The translations under genes and the position numbers were made by a program. This document shows, in pieces, positions 1-5,073 of a stretch of DNA of 5,073 nucleotides. Each line of letters opens with the position of its first letter. Within the stretch, counting starts at the first letter, position 1. The notes under the pieces were generated by a model. The model was not told the origin of the DNA. It worked only from the letters and a program-made list of their open reading frames with translations, and made no database searches. This stretch comes from Methanobacteriota archaeon. Lineage in GTDB: Archaea > Halobacteriota > Halobacteria > Halobacteriales > Halalkalicoccaceae. The stretch lies in the NCBI GenBank assembly GCA_022561895.1, contig JADFQH010000232.1, forward strand, positions 1 to 5,073. The letters are read 5' to 3'.

Positions 1-2
1 CT

Positions 3-230
3 GCGATGTTCGTTACCGATGAGTTCAACAGCACGAACTATCTCTTCATCGCCTTAGCACTCGACGACCGAAACACCCTGTTTACGGCCCCACATGTCCT
101 GTGCCTATTGGCCGATCGAGGTATTCTCGATAATCGGTACGTCGCTGGCCTATTGACGTACTACGTCGAGACGAAAGGCTGGGATCGACAGTACGTTGCC
201 CAACTGCGAAAGAAACACCTCATCGATTGA
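3..230 (+). CDS. PIN-like domain protein, C-terminal part (5' end outside window)
   Basis: The reading frame is open to the left edge, so this is most likely the last 75 or so residues of a longer protein and not a complete gene starting at the ATG at base 6. The fragment opens with VTDEFNSTN. The TDE acidic cluster fits the later metal-binding acidic position of PIN nuclease folds. It continues with ALDDRNTLFTAPHVLCLLA and ends in a helical stretch with TYYVETKGWD. From memory, this pattern recurs at the C-terminus of haloarchaeal proteins annotated as hypothetical or PIN-domain proteins, some acting as VapC-like toxins. The N-terminal acidic residues that would confirm a PIN domain are not in the window, so nuclease activity is an inference. 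No antitoxin-like gene follows it; one could lie upstream. The next gene starts 145 bases later with its own promoter. Confidence 0.6.
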   Translation, partial: AMFVTDEFNSTNYLFIALALDDRNTLFTAPHVLCLLADRGILDNRYVAGLLTYYVETKGWDRQYVAQLRKKHLID

Positions 231-375
231 TGGCCGATCTGATGGATCACCGCACCAATTGAAAATCCCACTCACGACGGATTGTGCAAGTCGGATTCAT
301 CAGTCACTACGTGACAGATGAACACCATCGTCGCACAACGACACCGGTTTACTCGCCCGCCGGATTTCAAGAGCT
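231..375 (+). promoter_or_regulatory. Intergenic region with probable promoter of the cation exchanger gene
   Basis: A TTTACT element at 348-353 lies about 25 bases before the ATG at 376. This is the spacing expected for a haloarchaeal TATA box driving a leaderless transcript. There is no Shine-Dalgarno sequence before the ATG. About 28 bases upstream of that element is an imperfect inverted repeat at 298-320 (10-base arms, one mismatch, 3-base centre TAC), with a perfect core GTCAC-TAC-GTGAC at 303-315. It is placed where an archaeal regulator could bind. Promoter and operator roles are inferred from position only. Confidence 0.4.
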
Positions 376-1398
376 ATGCTGGCGTTCGCGTGGTACGTTG
401 CGCTCACTCTCGTTGGGACGGCCGTCGTCTGGCGGGCAAGCGGCTGGCTCGAATCCTCGTCCGACCGCCTGTCGGCATATTATGGCTTGCCCGCGATCGT
501 CCAGGGATCGATCGTCGTCGCCGTCGGCTCCAGTTTTCCCGAACTCGCCACCGCCGTCATCGCCCCGCTCATTCACGGCGAGTTCGAACTCGGTGTTGGC
601 GCGATCATCGGCTCTGCGATCTTCAACGTCCTCGTGATCCCCGCGCTCGCAGCGATCGCCAGTCCGGGCTCGCTGAACGCCGGCCGAGATATCGTTTATA
701 AGGAAGCCCAGTTCTACATCATCTCAGTTGCCGTCTTCCTGCTCATGTGCTGCTTTGCGGTGATCTACTACCCGACCGTCGACGGGGGCGTTTCCGGCAC
801 GATCACGCCCGGCCTCGCGCTGATCCCGCTTGGAACCTACCTCCTCTATCTCTTCATCCAGTATCAGGACACCATCGAGTACGACGCGCCCGTCGTCAGT
901 GGGATTTCTCCCACGAAACAGTGGGCCTACCTGCTTGCGAGCCTCGTGGTGATCCTCGTCGGTGTCGAGGCGCTCGTCCGGGCGGCGATCGGCTTCGGGG
1001 ATCTCTTTGGCACACCGAGTTTCGTCTGGGGACTCACCGTCGTCGCGGCCGCAACCAGCCTCCCGGACGTGTTCGTCAGTGTCGCGGCCGCAAAGCGCGA
1101 TCACGACGTAACGAGCATCGCCAACGTCTTCGGGAGCAACGTCTTCGATCTTCTGGTGGCTGTCCCGGCGGGCGTGATCGTCGTCGGCGTCGCGACCGCC
1201 GGCACGGTGACGATCGACTTCGGGGTCGCCGTTCCCTTGGTGGCGTTTCTCGTCCTCGCAACCATTGCGCTGTTTACCCTGCTCAGAACCGACTTCGAAC
1301 TCGAACACTGGGAGGCGTGGACGCTGTTGGGACTCTACGGGGCCTTTTTGCTCTGGCTCGCGCTCGAAACGATCGGGCTGATCGATATCTTAGTTTAG
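376..1398 (+). CDS. Sodium/calcium exchanger family (CaCA) membrane antiporter
   Basis: This is a 340-residue, strongly hydrophobic protein with about ten membrane helices, near the usual size of prokaryotic Na+/Ca2+ exchangers. The two inverted alpha repeats that form the ion pathway are visible. Alpha-1 has GSSFPE at residues 51-56 followed by GSAIFN at 79-84. Alpha-2 has ATSLPD at 226-231 followed by GSNVFD at 253-258. Between them is a polar loop around residues 165-180. The family exchanges Na+ (or H+, sometimes with K+) for Ca2+ across the cytoplasmic membrane; the ion preference here cannot be read directly. The first alpha repeat carries the usual Glu (E56), but the second has Asp (D231) where most prokaryotic members have Glu. 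ATG 376 is the first possible start after an in-frame stop at 319-321 and has a TATA-like element at the right distance. It appears to be a single-gene unit. Confidence 0.9.
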   Translation: MLAFAWYVALTLVGTAVVWRASGWLESSSDRLSAYYGLPAIVQGSIVVAVGSSFPELATAVIAPLIHGEFELGVGAIIGSAIFNVLVIPALAAIASPGSLNAGRDIVYKEAQFYIISVAVFLLMCCFAVIYYPTVDGGVSGTITPGLALIPLGTYLLYLFIQYQDTIEYDAPVVSGISPTKQWAYLLASLVVILVGVEALVRAAIGFGDLFGTPSFVWGLTVVAAATSLPDVFVSVAAAKRDHDVTSIANVFGSNVFDLLVAVPAGVIVVGVATAGTVTIDFGVAVPLVAFLVLATIALFTLLRTDFELEHWEAWTLLGLYGAFLLWLALETIGLIDILV

Positions 1399-1514
1399 TC
1401 TCATACCTACAAACTCGTTTTGCGTATTCAGTCACGTAGTCGTAGTGATAATACAATATCTAGAACTATTTCAAAATAGCTACTGAATCAACAACTGAAA
1501 GAACCATCATCGTA
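1399..1514. other. AT-rich convergent intergenic region with short inverted repeats
   Basis: This spacer separates two converging genes. It holds a compact inverted repeat, CTATTT-CA-AAATAG (1466-1479), within a wider pair ATTCAGT (1426-1432) and ACTGAAT (1482-1488). These could fold on either strand and may help end transcription of both genes, but there is no clear T-tract, so a terminator role is only a guess. GTCACGTAGT at 1431-1440 also occurs on the opposite strand upstream of the exchanger gene (306-315). I see no gene here. Confidence 0.3.
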
Positions 1515-1709
1515 TCAGGCAGTTTTGTTGACAAAATGGTAAAGAAAAATAACGACTGCGCCAATAGCGGCCCAGACTGTACCCATTAGTGCCCCGGTAG
1601 CGACACCCTCGTTGATATTCCCTGATGTAACGGTTACAAACAGTATCGCAATGAGTATACAGCTAACGTAAAAGACACCCCATTCGGAAGAAGTTTGTGG
1701 CGTTCTCAT
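1515..1709 (-). CDS. Small hypothetical membrane protein (64 aa, two predicted helices)
   Basis: I do not recognise this gene. It encodes 64 residues with a short polar N-terminus (MRTPQTSSEWG), one hydrophobic segment at about residues 12-29, a short polar loop with SGNINEG, and a second hydrophobic segment at about 36-59, ending in NKTA. Two helices joined by a short loop suggest a small integral membrane protein. Small double-helix proteins of this size are common in haloarchaea and are mostly uncharacterised. Support for a real gene is the clean membrane profile and an AAATATT element at 1734-1740 (AATATTT on the coding strand), 25-31 bases before the ATG, consistent with a leaderless transcript. 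Its codons (AGA, ATA, TTT, ACA) are more AT-rich than in the flanking genes, which may point to recent arrival or simply to the AT-rich setting. It converges with the exchanger gene and diverges from the 1860 gene. Confidence 0.5.
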   Translation of the reverse strand: MRTPQTSSEWGVFYVSCILIAILFVTVTSGNINEGVATGALMGTVWAAIGAVVIFLYHFVNKTA

Positions 1710-1859
1710 ATTTGTATGTTGAGACGTAAAGCCAAATATTTTCCTGTGTTAGAGATTTCTGCTTCTTATTTGTTATTAATTTTTATGTATTTTAATGGTA
1801 GAACCTTATTTAGGATGTGTAGCGCAGGGGCTTTCACTCGCGCGCGTAATGGGCGTAGT
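1710..1859. promoter_or_regulatory. AT-rich divergent promoter region
   Basis: This 150-base spacer separates two divergent genes and is much more AT-rich than its surroundings, especially 1731-1815. For the minus-strand gene, AATATTT (1734-1740, coding strand) is at TATA-box distance. For the plus-strand gene the best candidate is GAACC followed by TTATTTA (1801-1812), resembling a BRE plus TATA box. That would start transcription around 1834-1838 and give a leader of about 25 bases without a Shine-Dalgarno sequence. An open frame runs through this spacer in phase with the downstream gene, but its composition is not haloarchaeal coding, so I treat it as non-coding. Confidence 0.4.
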
Positions 1860-3101
1860 ATGAGCGTCTCGCGCACGGTCGAACTGGAGGGCCACATCAT
1901 CGACTCGGGGATGATGGGGCGGTGTTTCGGCATCGTCATGGATATGGACGGCTGGTTCGACGTCGAGGAGTTCGAGATCGGCACCCGGAAACACGAGGAG
2001 AGCTACGCCCGGATGCGCGTTTCGGCCGAAGAGGAGACAACGCTGTACGACATCCTCCACCAACTCAACCAGAACGGCGCGACCTTGGAGGATCCGGTCG
2101 ACGCCGGTATCGAACCCGCACCGGAGGACAGGGTCGTCCCGCCGGGCTTTTACTCGACGACGAACCACCCCACCGAAATCAGGTATCAAGGTGAGTGGAT
2201 CGAGGTCGAGCGTATCGAGATGGACTGTGCGGTGGTCGTCGAACCGGACGAAAATCCCCACGCCGACGGACCGCGGGCGTACACGAAAGTGTTGAACGGG
2301 ATCGAGAGGGGCGACCTCGTCGTCACGGGCAACACGGGGATCCGGGTTCACCCGCCCGAACGCCCGCGAAATCCCGGTGGATCGTTCGGTTTCATGCAGG
2401 GCGGCGTCAGCAGCGAACGTCCCGCGACGGCCCAGATAGAAAACGTCGCCGACGCGATCGCCGCGACCAAAGAACGGGACGGAAACGTGATGGTCGTCGC
2501 TGGCCCCGCCGTCATCCACTCGGGTGCGCGAAACGATCTCGCGCGGCTCGTCCGTGAGGGCTATGTGGACGCGATCAGCGCGGGCAACGGCTTTGCGGTC
2601 CACGACCTCGAACGCGATCTCTATGGAACCTCGTTGGGGATGGACGTAGAAACCTTAGAACACCCCCGGAAGGGACACAAACACCACATCTACACGATCA
2701 GCGAGATCATCCGCGCGGGCGGGATTTCGGAGGCCGTCTCGGAAGGAAAGATCGATTCGGGCATCATGTACGAATGCATCACTAACGACGTGCCCTACGT
2801 TCTTGCCGGGTCGATCCGCGACGACGGCCCGCTGCCGGATACGATCACCGACGCGATCGAAGCCCAGAACGCGATCCGCGAGCAGGCCCACGAGGCCGAT
2901 CTCGTGGTGATGCTCGCGACGCTACTCCATTCCGTGGCGGTCGGCAACTGCCTGCCCTCGACCACGCGGGTCGTCTGTGTCGATATCAACCCGGCAACCG
3001 TCACCCAGCTACAGGACCGGGGCAGCGCCCAAACCATCGGGATGGTCACCGATATCGGCACGTTCGTCCCGCTACTGGCCGAAAAGCTGCTCGAAACGTA
3101 A
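1860..3101 (+). CDS. TIGR00300 / LOR-SDH domain family protein, probable archaeal ornithine cyclodeaminase
   Basis: This is a 413-residue soluble, acidic protein. Residues 4-125 match the LOR/SDH N-terminal domain family: ELEGHIIDSGMMG (8-20), GTRKHEESYARMRV (41-54), GFYSTTNHPTEI (96-107) and the EMD around 120-122. The C-terminal half is a dinucleotide-binding region like that of deoxyhypusine synthase: GSFGFMQGGVSSERP (174-188), VVAGPAVIHSGAR (212-224), ISAGNGFAVHDLE (239-251), KGHKHHIYTISEIIR (271-285) and VVCVDINPATV (371-381). From family knowledge, archaeal members convert ornithine to proline and ammonia using bound NAD+. Cyanobacterial relatives carry this unit fused behind an arginine dihydrolase domain, which is absent here. 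Activity is inferred from the family. I place the start at ATG 1860 because MSVSRTVELEG begins the conserved domain. The in-frame extension back to 1695 is AT-rich, lacks acidic composition and overlaps the divergent promoters. No arginine or proline gene adjoins it. Confidence 0.85.
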   Translation: MSVSRTVELEGHIIDSGMMGRCFGIVMDMDGWFDVEEFEIGTRKHEESYARMRVSAEEETTLYDILHQLNQNGATLEDPVDAGIEPAPEDRVVPPGFYSTTNHPTEIRYQGEWIEVERIEMDCAVVVEPDENPHADGPRAYTKVLNGIERGDLVVTGNTGIRVHPPERPRNPGGSFGFMQGGVSSERPATAQIENVADAIAATKERDGNVMVVAGPAVIHSGARNDLARLVREGYVDAISAGNGFAVHDLERDLYGTSLGMDVETLEHPRKGHKHHIYTISEIIRAGGISEAVSEGKIDSGIMYECITNDVPYVLAGSIRDDGPLPDTITDAIEAQNAIREQAHEADLVVMLATLLHSVAVGNCLPSTTRVVCVDINPATVTQLQDRGSAQTIGMVTDIGTFVPLLAEKLLET

Positions 3102-3108
3102 TCGCGAG

Positions 3109-3129
3109 AACCGAAGGGTGCTGTCGGTT
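3109..3129 (+). other. Small hairpin just after the 1860-3101 gene
   Basis: AACCGA (3109-3114) and TCGGTT (3124-3129) are perfect inverted copies around a 9-base loop, starting 8 bases after the stop codon. The hairpin is followed closely by the larger hairpin at 3137-3181. It may protect or process the 3' end of the upstream transcript. A 6-bp stem can arise by chance. Confidence 0.3.
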
Positions 3130-3136
3130 ATACGTC

Positions 3137-3181
3137 CGTGAACGGAGTCGTCGGCAGTACGTTCCGACGACTCCGTTCACG
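3137..3181. repeat. Perfect 18-bp inverted repeat with 9-base loop
   Basis: CGTGAACGGAGTCGTCGG (3137-3154) is exactly complementary to 3164-3181, around the loop CAGTACGTT. A few outer bases also pair after two mismatches (TATAC at 3130-3133 and 3135 against 3183 and 3185-3188). The repeat lies 36 bases after the stop of the upstream gene and ends 16 bases before the TATA box of the downstream gene. It could be a 3'-end or termination hairpin for the upstream gene, or an operator upstream of the 3227 promoter. No T-tract follows it, which argues against a simple intrinsic terminator. The inverted repeat is seen directly; its role is unknown. Confidence 0.85.
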
Positions 3182-3195
3182 TAGGTATTTCCGAT

Positions 3196-3226
3196 AGTAT
3201 ATACTGCTACTGGCCGAACGGCGCGT
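3196..3226 (+). promoter_or_regulatory. Palindromic TATA-box promoter of the glycosyltransferase-like gene
   Basis: AGTATATACT (3196-3205) is a perfect 10-base palindrome centred about 26 bases before the GTG at 3227. This is the spacing of an archaeal TATA box for a transcript that starts at or next to the start codon. No Shine-Dalgarno sequence is present, which supports leaderless translation from this GTG. Confidence 0.6.
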
Positions 3227-4831
3227 GTGGCGTTCCCGACAGCGACACGCCGGGTGACCCTCCCGGCGATGATTGCCCTCCTGCTCGCACTCGGCGTGTT
3301 TGTTCCGCCCTTTTCGAACGGCGAGTGGCCGCTGTACGCGCGGGCGATCCCCATCATCGCTGCCGGAATCGTCGTCCTGACTCTTCTCACGGGATCGACA
3401 CAGTCACACAGCCGTCTTCGCATTCCCGCGTGGAGCGCGAAATTCGTGACGAGTCTCGTCTTCGCTGGCAGCGGCGTTCTCCTGCTCACTGCGACCGCGA
3501 CCGGCGGCCGAGGAACCGGTTTTCACCTCGTGGCTGGTGTGCTCGGCTCCGCACTCTTACTTCAGCTTTGGCTTACCGAAGAAGTGAAACAAGGATGGAC
3601 GCTCGCGGGCGTGCTCGTCCTCGCTGCGGTCGTTAGAATCGCTGCACTCGGAACGACTCCGGGGTATATCGGACTCGACATCTGGTCACACATCCCCTCG
3701 TTCGCGAACGCGATTATGGCCGAGGAGTCACTGGACGCGATCGCGGGCGATAAGTACGCCATCTCGCCGCTGTATCACCTTTCCGTGATCTCGACCGCAC
3801 TGCTCGCCGATCTCTCGCTTCGGACGGCCCTGTTTCTCTCGATCGGGATCGGCATGCTCGTCGCGCCGCTCATTGTCTACCTGATCGCCAGACAGCTACT
3901 CGAACCCCGGTGGGCGCTGTTCGCGACGACGGCGTATGCGCTCGCCGATCACGTGATCCTCTGGGGAATCTATCTCGTACCGACGAGTCTTGGACTGCTC
4001 TTTTTTCTCGGCACTCTCTACGCGCTGTGCTGCATCATGCGAGAGAGCTACACGATCGGAAACACCGCGCTGTTTTTTGCCTTTCTGCTCGCGGTCGTCT
4101 TCACCCACCAAGTCTCCTCGTTCATCACCGCCGTCGTCATCGGCGCGGCGGTACTCGCTCAGGTCGCCCTCTCGATTCCCCGGCTCTATCCGGCACGACC
4201 CACGAACCTGATCTGGGTCTTTTTCGGCTGCGTGTTCCTCGTTGCTGGTCTCTGGACGGTCACACCCTACAGCGGTGCGGGCGGTTCGTTCACCGACACC
4301 GTCCTGATTTTCCTTGCCGATGCCCACCAGACGACGACCGGGATCGCAATCGAGTACGGCGTTCCCGAGGCTGATTACGGACTGCGCCCGCTGGATTCAG
4401 CCTACCAGCTCGTCGAGGCGACCGGTCTGTCGGTACTTCTGCTCGCCGCGGGCGTCGGAGCGATCCATAGCTTACATCGAAAACGGGCCGACCAGCCGAC
4501 GCTGGCGCTCGTGTTCGCAAGCGGTGCGATGGGCGTGTTTCTGCTCCTCCCTGTCCTGTTGGGGATTCGGACCTTCCTGCCGGGGCGCTGGTTCGCGTTC
4601 CTGTTCGTTCCCCTCGCGATCCTCGGGGCGGTGGGAGTAAAGCGACTCGACGCCCGCACGCCGCGTGTGGCGCTCGTCTTCGTTCTCCTGTTCGCGCTCG
4701 TCTTTCCGCTTTCGATGGCCGTTTCCGCGCCCGCGACGGTCGAAAATCCGGTCGTCGATGACCGCCCGCAGTACGCCTTCACCGGGGCCGAACTCGACGC
4801 GATGGAAACGATCGCGATCGAAGAGCGCTAG
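3227..4831 (+). CDS. Polytopic membrane protein, GT-C-like glycosyltransferase, apparently lacking its C-terminal domain
   Basis: This is a 534-residue protein with about twelve or more membrane helices. After four N-terminal helices (about 11-28, 38-55, 73-90 and 100-117) and another at 124-141, an outer loop carries GYIGLDIWSH (146-155). Its D-x-W-x-H pattern resembles the acidic motif in the first large loop of GT-C enzymes, which use lipid-linked sugars. Further family-like features are ISPLYHLS (179-186), FTHQVSS (292-298) and PGRWFAF (452-458). Haloarchaeal proteins of this type are usually placed in cell-surface glycan or S-layer glycosylation; donor and acceptor cannot be told here. 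In relatives I recall, the last helix leads into an extracytoplasmic domain starting with a phrase like FTGAELDAMETIA, seen here at 518-530. This protein stops four residues later, so it is probably truncated. The GTG at 3227 is chosen because of the well-placed TATA box. Confidence 0.65.
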   Translation: MAFPTATRRVTLPAMIALLLALGVFVPPFSNGEWPLYARAIPIIAAGIVVLTLLTGSTQSHSRLRIPAWSAKFVTSLVFAGSGVLLLTATATGGRGTGFHLVAGVLGSALLLQLWLTEEVKQGWTLAGVLVLAAVVRIAALGTTPGYIGLDIWSHIPSFANAIMAEESLDAIAGDKYAISPLYHLSVISTALLADLSLRTALFLSIGIGMLVAPLIVYLIARQLLEPRWALFATTAYALADHVILWGIYLVPTSLGLLFFLGTLYALCCIMRESYTIGNTALFFAFLLAVVFTHQVSSFITAVVIGAAVLAQVALSIPRLYPARPTNLIWVFFGCVFLVAGLWTVTPYSGAGGSFTDTVLIFLADAHQTTTGIAIEYGVPEADYGLRPLDSAYQLVEATGLSVLLLAAGVGAIHSLHRKRADQPTLALVFASGAMGVFLLLPVLLGIRTFLPGRWFAFLFVPLAILGAVGVKRLDARTPRVALVFVLLFALVFPLSMAVSAPATVENPVVDDRPQYAFTGAELDAMETIAIEER

Positions 4832-4867
4832 TCCGATCCACTCGGTATCGTGCGCTAGACTGAGCGC
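4832..4867 (+). promoter_or_regulatory. Short spacer with bacterial-type leaderless -10 element
   Basis: TAGACT at 4856-4861 fits the TANNNT form of a bacterial -10 box and ends 6 bases before the ATG at 4868. This is the arrangement of leaderless bacterial genes, and it differs from the archaeal TATA boxes elsewhere in the window. No Shine-Dalgarno or convincing -35 sequence is present. The 7-mer GCGCTAG occurs at 4825-4831 (covering the upstream stop) and again at 4852-4858. Confidence 0.4.
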
Positions 4868-5073
4868 ATGAAGCTCGGCATCGTCGCCGACATTCACTGC
4901 AACATCGCAGGGCTGCGCATCGCGCTGGACCGCATGGGCCCAGTCGATGAGCTGATCTGCGCCGGCGACGCCGTCTACCAGTTCCGCTTCTCGAACGAGG
5001 TGATCGCGCTCCTCAAAGAGCGCAACGCCCGCTACATCCTGGGTAATCACGAGCGCGTCCTGCTCGGCGAATG
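4868..5073 (+). CDS. Calcineurin-like metallophosphoesterase, N-terminal part (3' end outside window)
   Basis: The first 68 codons are visible and the frame is still open at the right edge. The protein begins MKLGIVADIHCNIAGL and shows three metal-site motifs of the calcineurin-like phosphoesterase superfamily in order and at normal spacing: D8-x-H10, G33-D34 (in CAGDAVYQ) and G59-N60-H61-E62. The Asp, His and Asn residues would bind the two catalytic metal ions. Small members of this family (the YfcE/MJ0936 type) hydrolyse phosphodiesters, but the substrate is not predictable. RFSNEVIALLKERNARYILG between the motifs reads more like bacterial than haloarchaeal members, and Asp/Glu enrichment is weak. 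The start follows a TANNNT -10 element by 6 bases. It begins 36 bases after the stop of the truncated upstream gene. Confidence 0.85.
   Translation, partial: MKLGIVADIHCNIAGLRIALDRMGPVDELICAGDAVYQFRFSNEVIALLKERNARYILGNHERVLLGE

Noticed and set aside
284..701. Plus-strand open frames overlapping the start of the exchanger gene
   Set aside because: They are rich in Arg, Ser and Pro, typical of out-of-frame reading in GC-rich DNA, and lack any domain; the exchanger frame is clearly the coding one.
724..1308. Minus-strand open frame opposite the exchanger gene
   Set aside because: Its highly charged composition with Asp, Arg and Glu runs is the mirror of the hydrophobic exchanger frame and not an independent protein.
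1466..1479. CTATTTCAAAATAG as an intrinsic terminator
   Set aside because: The loop is only 2 bases and no T-tract follows, so it is listed only as part of the spacer.
1695..1859. N-terminal extension of the TIGR00300 protein from ATG 1695
   Set aside because: The extra 55 residues are encoded by AT-rich sequence with non-haloarchaeal codon use, overlap the small minus-strand gene and its promoter, and are not part of the family domain, which begins at MSVSRTVELEG.
1806..2603. Long minus-strand open frame (265 codons) opposite the TIGR00300 gene
   Set aside because: This is a typical antisense shadow of GC-rich coding DNA. It shows no recognisable domain, and the plus strand has clear family motifs.
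3137..3181. Inverted repeat as a CRISPR unit, MITE or tRNA-like structure
   Set aside because: There is a single copy, no spacer array, no target duplication and no tRNA consensus boxes.
4825..4858. GCGCTAG direct repeats as a target-site duplication of an inserted element
   Set aside because: Seven bases in GC-rich sequence can recur by chance, the copies are only 20 bases apart, and no element lies between them.
4472..5050. Minus-strand open frame of 192 codons crossing the 4831 boundary
   Set aside because: Its composition is a shadow of the plus-strand glycosyltransferase and phosphoesterase frames. It has no motifs, and both plus-strand genes are convincing.

Overview
The window looks like chromosome or large-replicon DNA of a halophilic archaeon (class Halobacteria). 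The main genes are GC-rich with strong G/C preference at third codon positions (GAC, GAG, GTC, CTC, ATC). The soluble protein is rich in Asp and Glu. Several starts have an archaeal TATA-like element about 25-28 bases upstream and no Shine-Dalgarno sequence, as expected for leaderless haloarchaeal transcripts. These are readings by eye; no similarity search was possible.

Layout: (1) Bases 3-230 hold the C-terminal end of a haloarchaeal PIN-like protein that enters from the left edge. (2) Bases 376-1398 encode a sodium/calcium exchanger-type cation antiporter with two inverted alpha repeats. (3) Bases 1399-1859 form an AT-rich island. It holds a small two-helix membrane protein on the minus strand (1515-1709) and a divergent promoter region. 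(4) Bases 1860-3101 encode a TIGR00300-family protein, the archaeal LOR/SDH-domain family linked to ornithine cyclodeaminase. (5) Bases 3102-3226 hold a small hairpin, a perfect 18-bp inverted repeat with a 9-base loop, and a palindromic TATA box. (6) Bases 3227-4831 encode a polytopic GT-C-like membrane glycosyltransferase that seems to lack its C-terminal extracytoplasmic domain. (7) From 4868 to the right edge is the N-terminus of a calcineurin-like metallophosphoesterase. It looks bacterial and has a bacterial-type leaderless -10 element just upstream.

The genes do not form an obvious operon or shared pathway. Each plus-strand gene appears to have its own promoter. I see no defence island, CRISPR array, RNA gene or complete mobile element. 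The points most worth a second look are the abrupt end of the glycosyltransferase next to the bacterial-looking phosphoesterase (a recombination or assembly junction near 4830), the long inverted repeat upstream of the glycosyltransferase promoter, and the uneven Glu/Asp cation-site residues in the exchanger.
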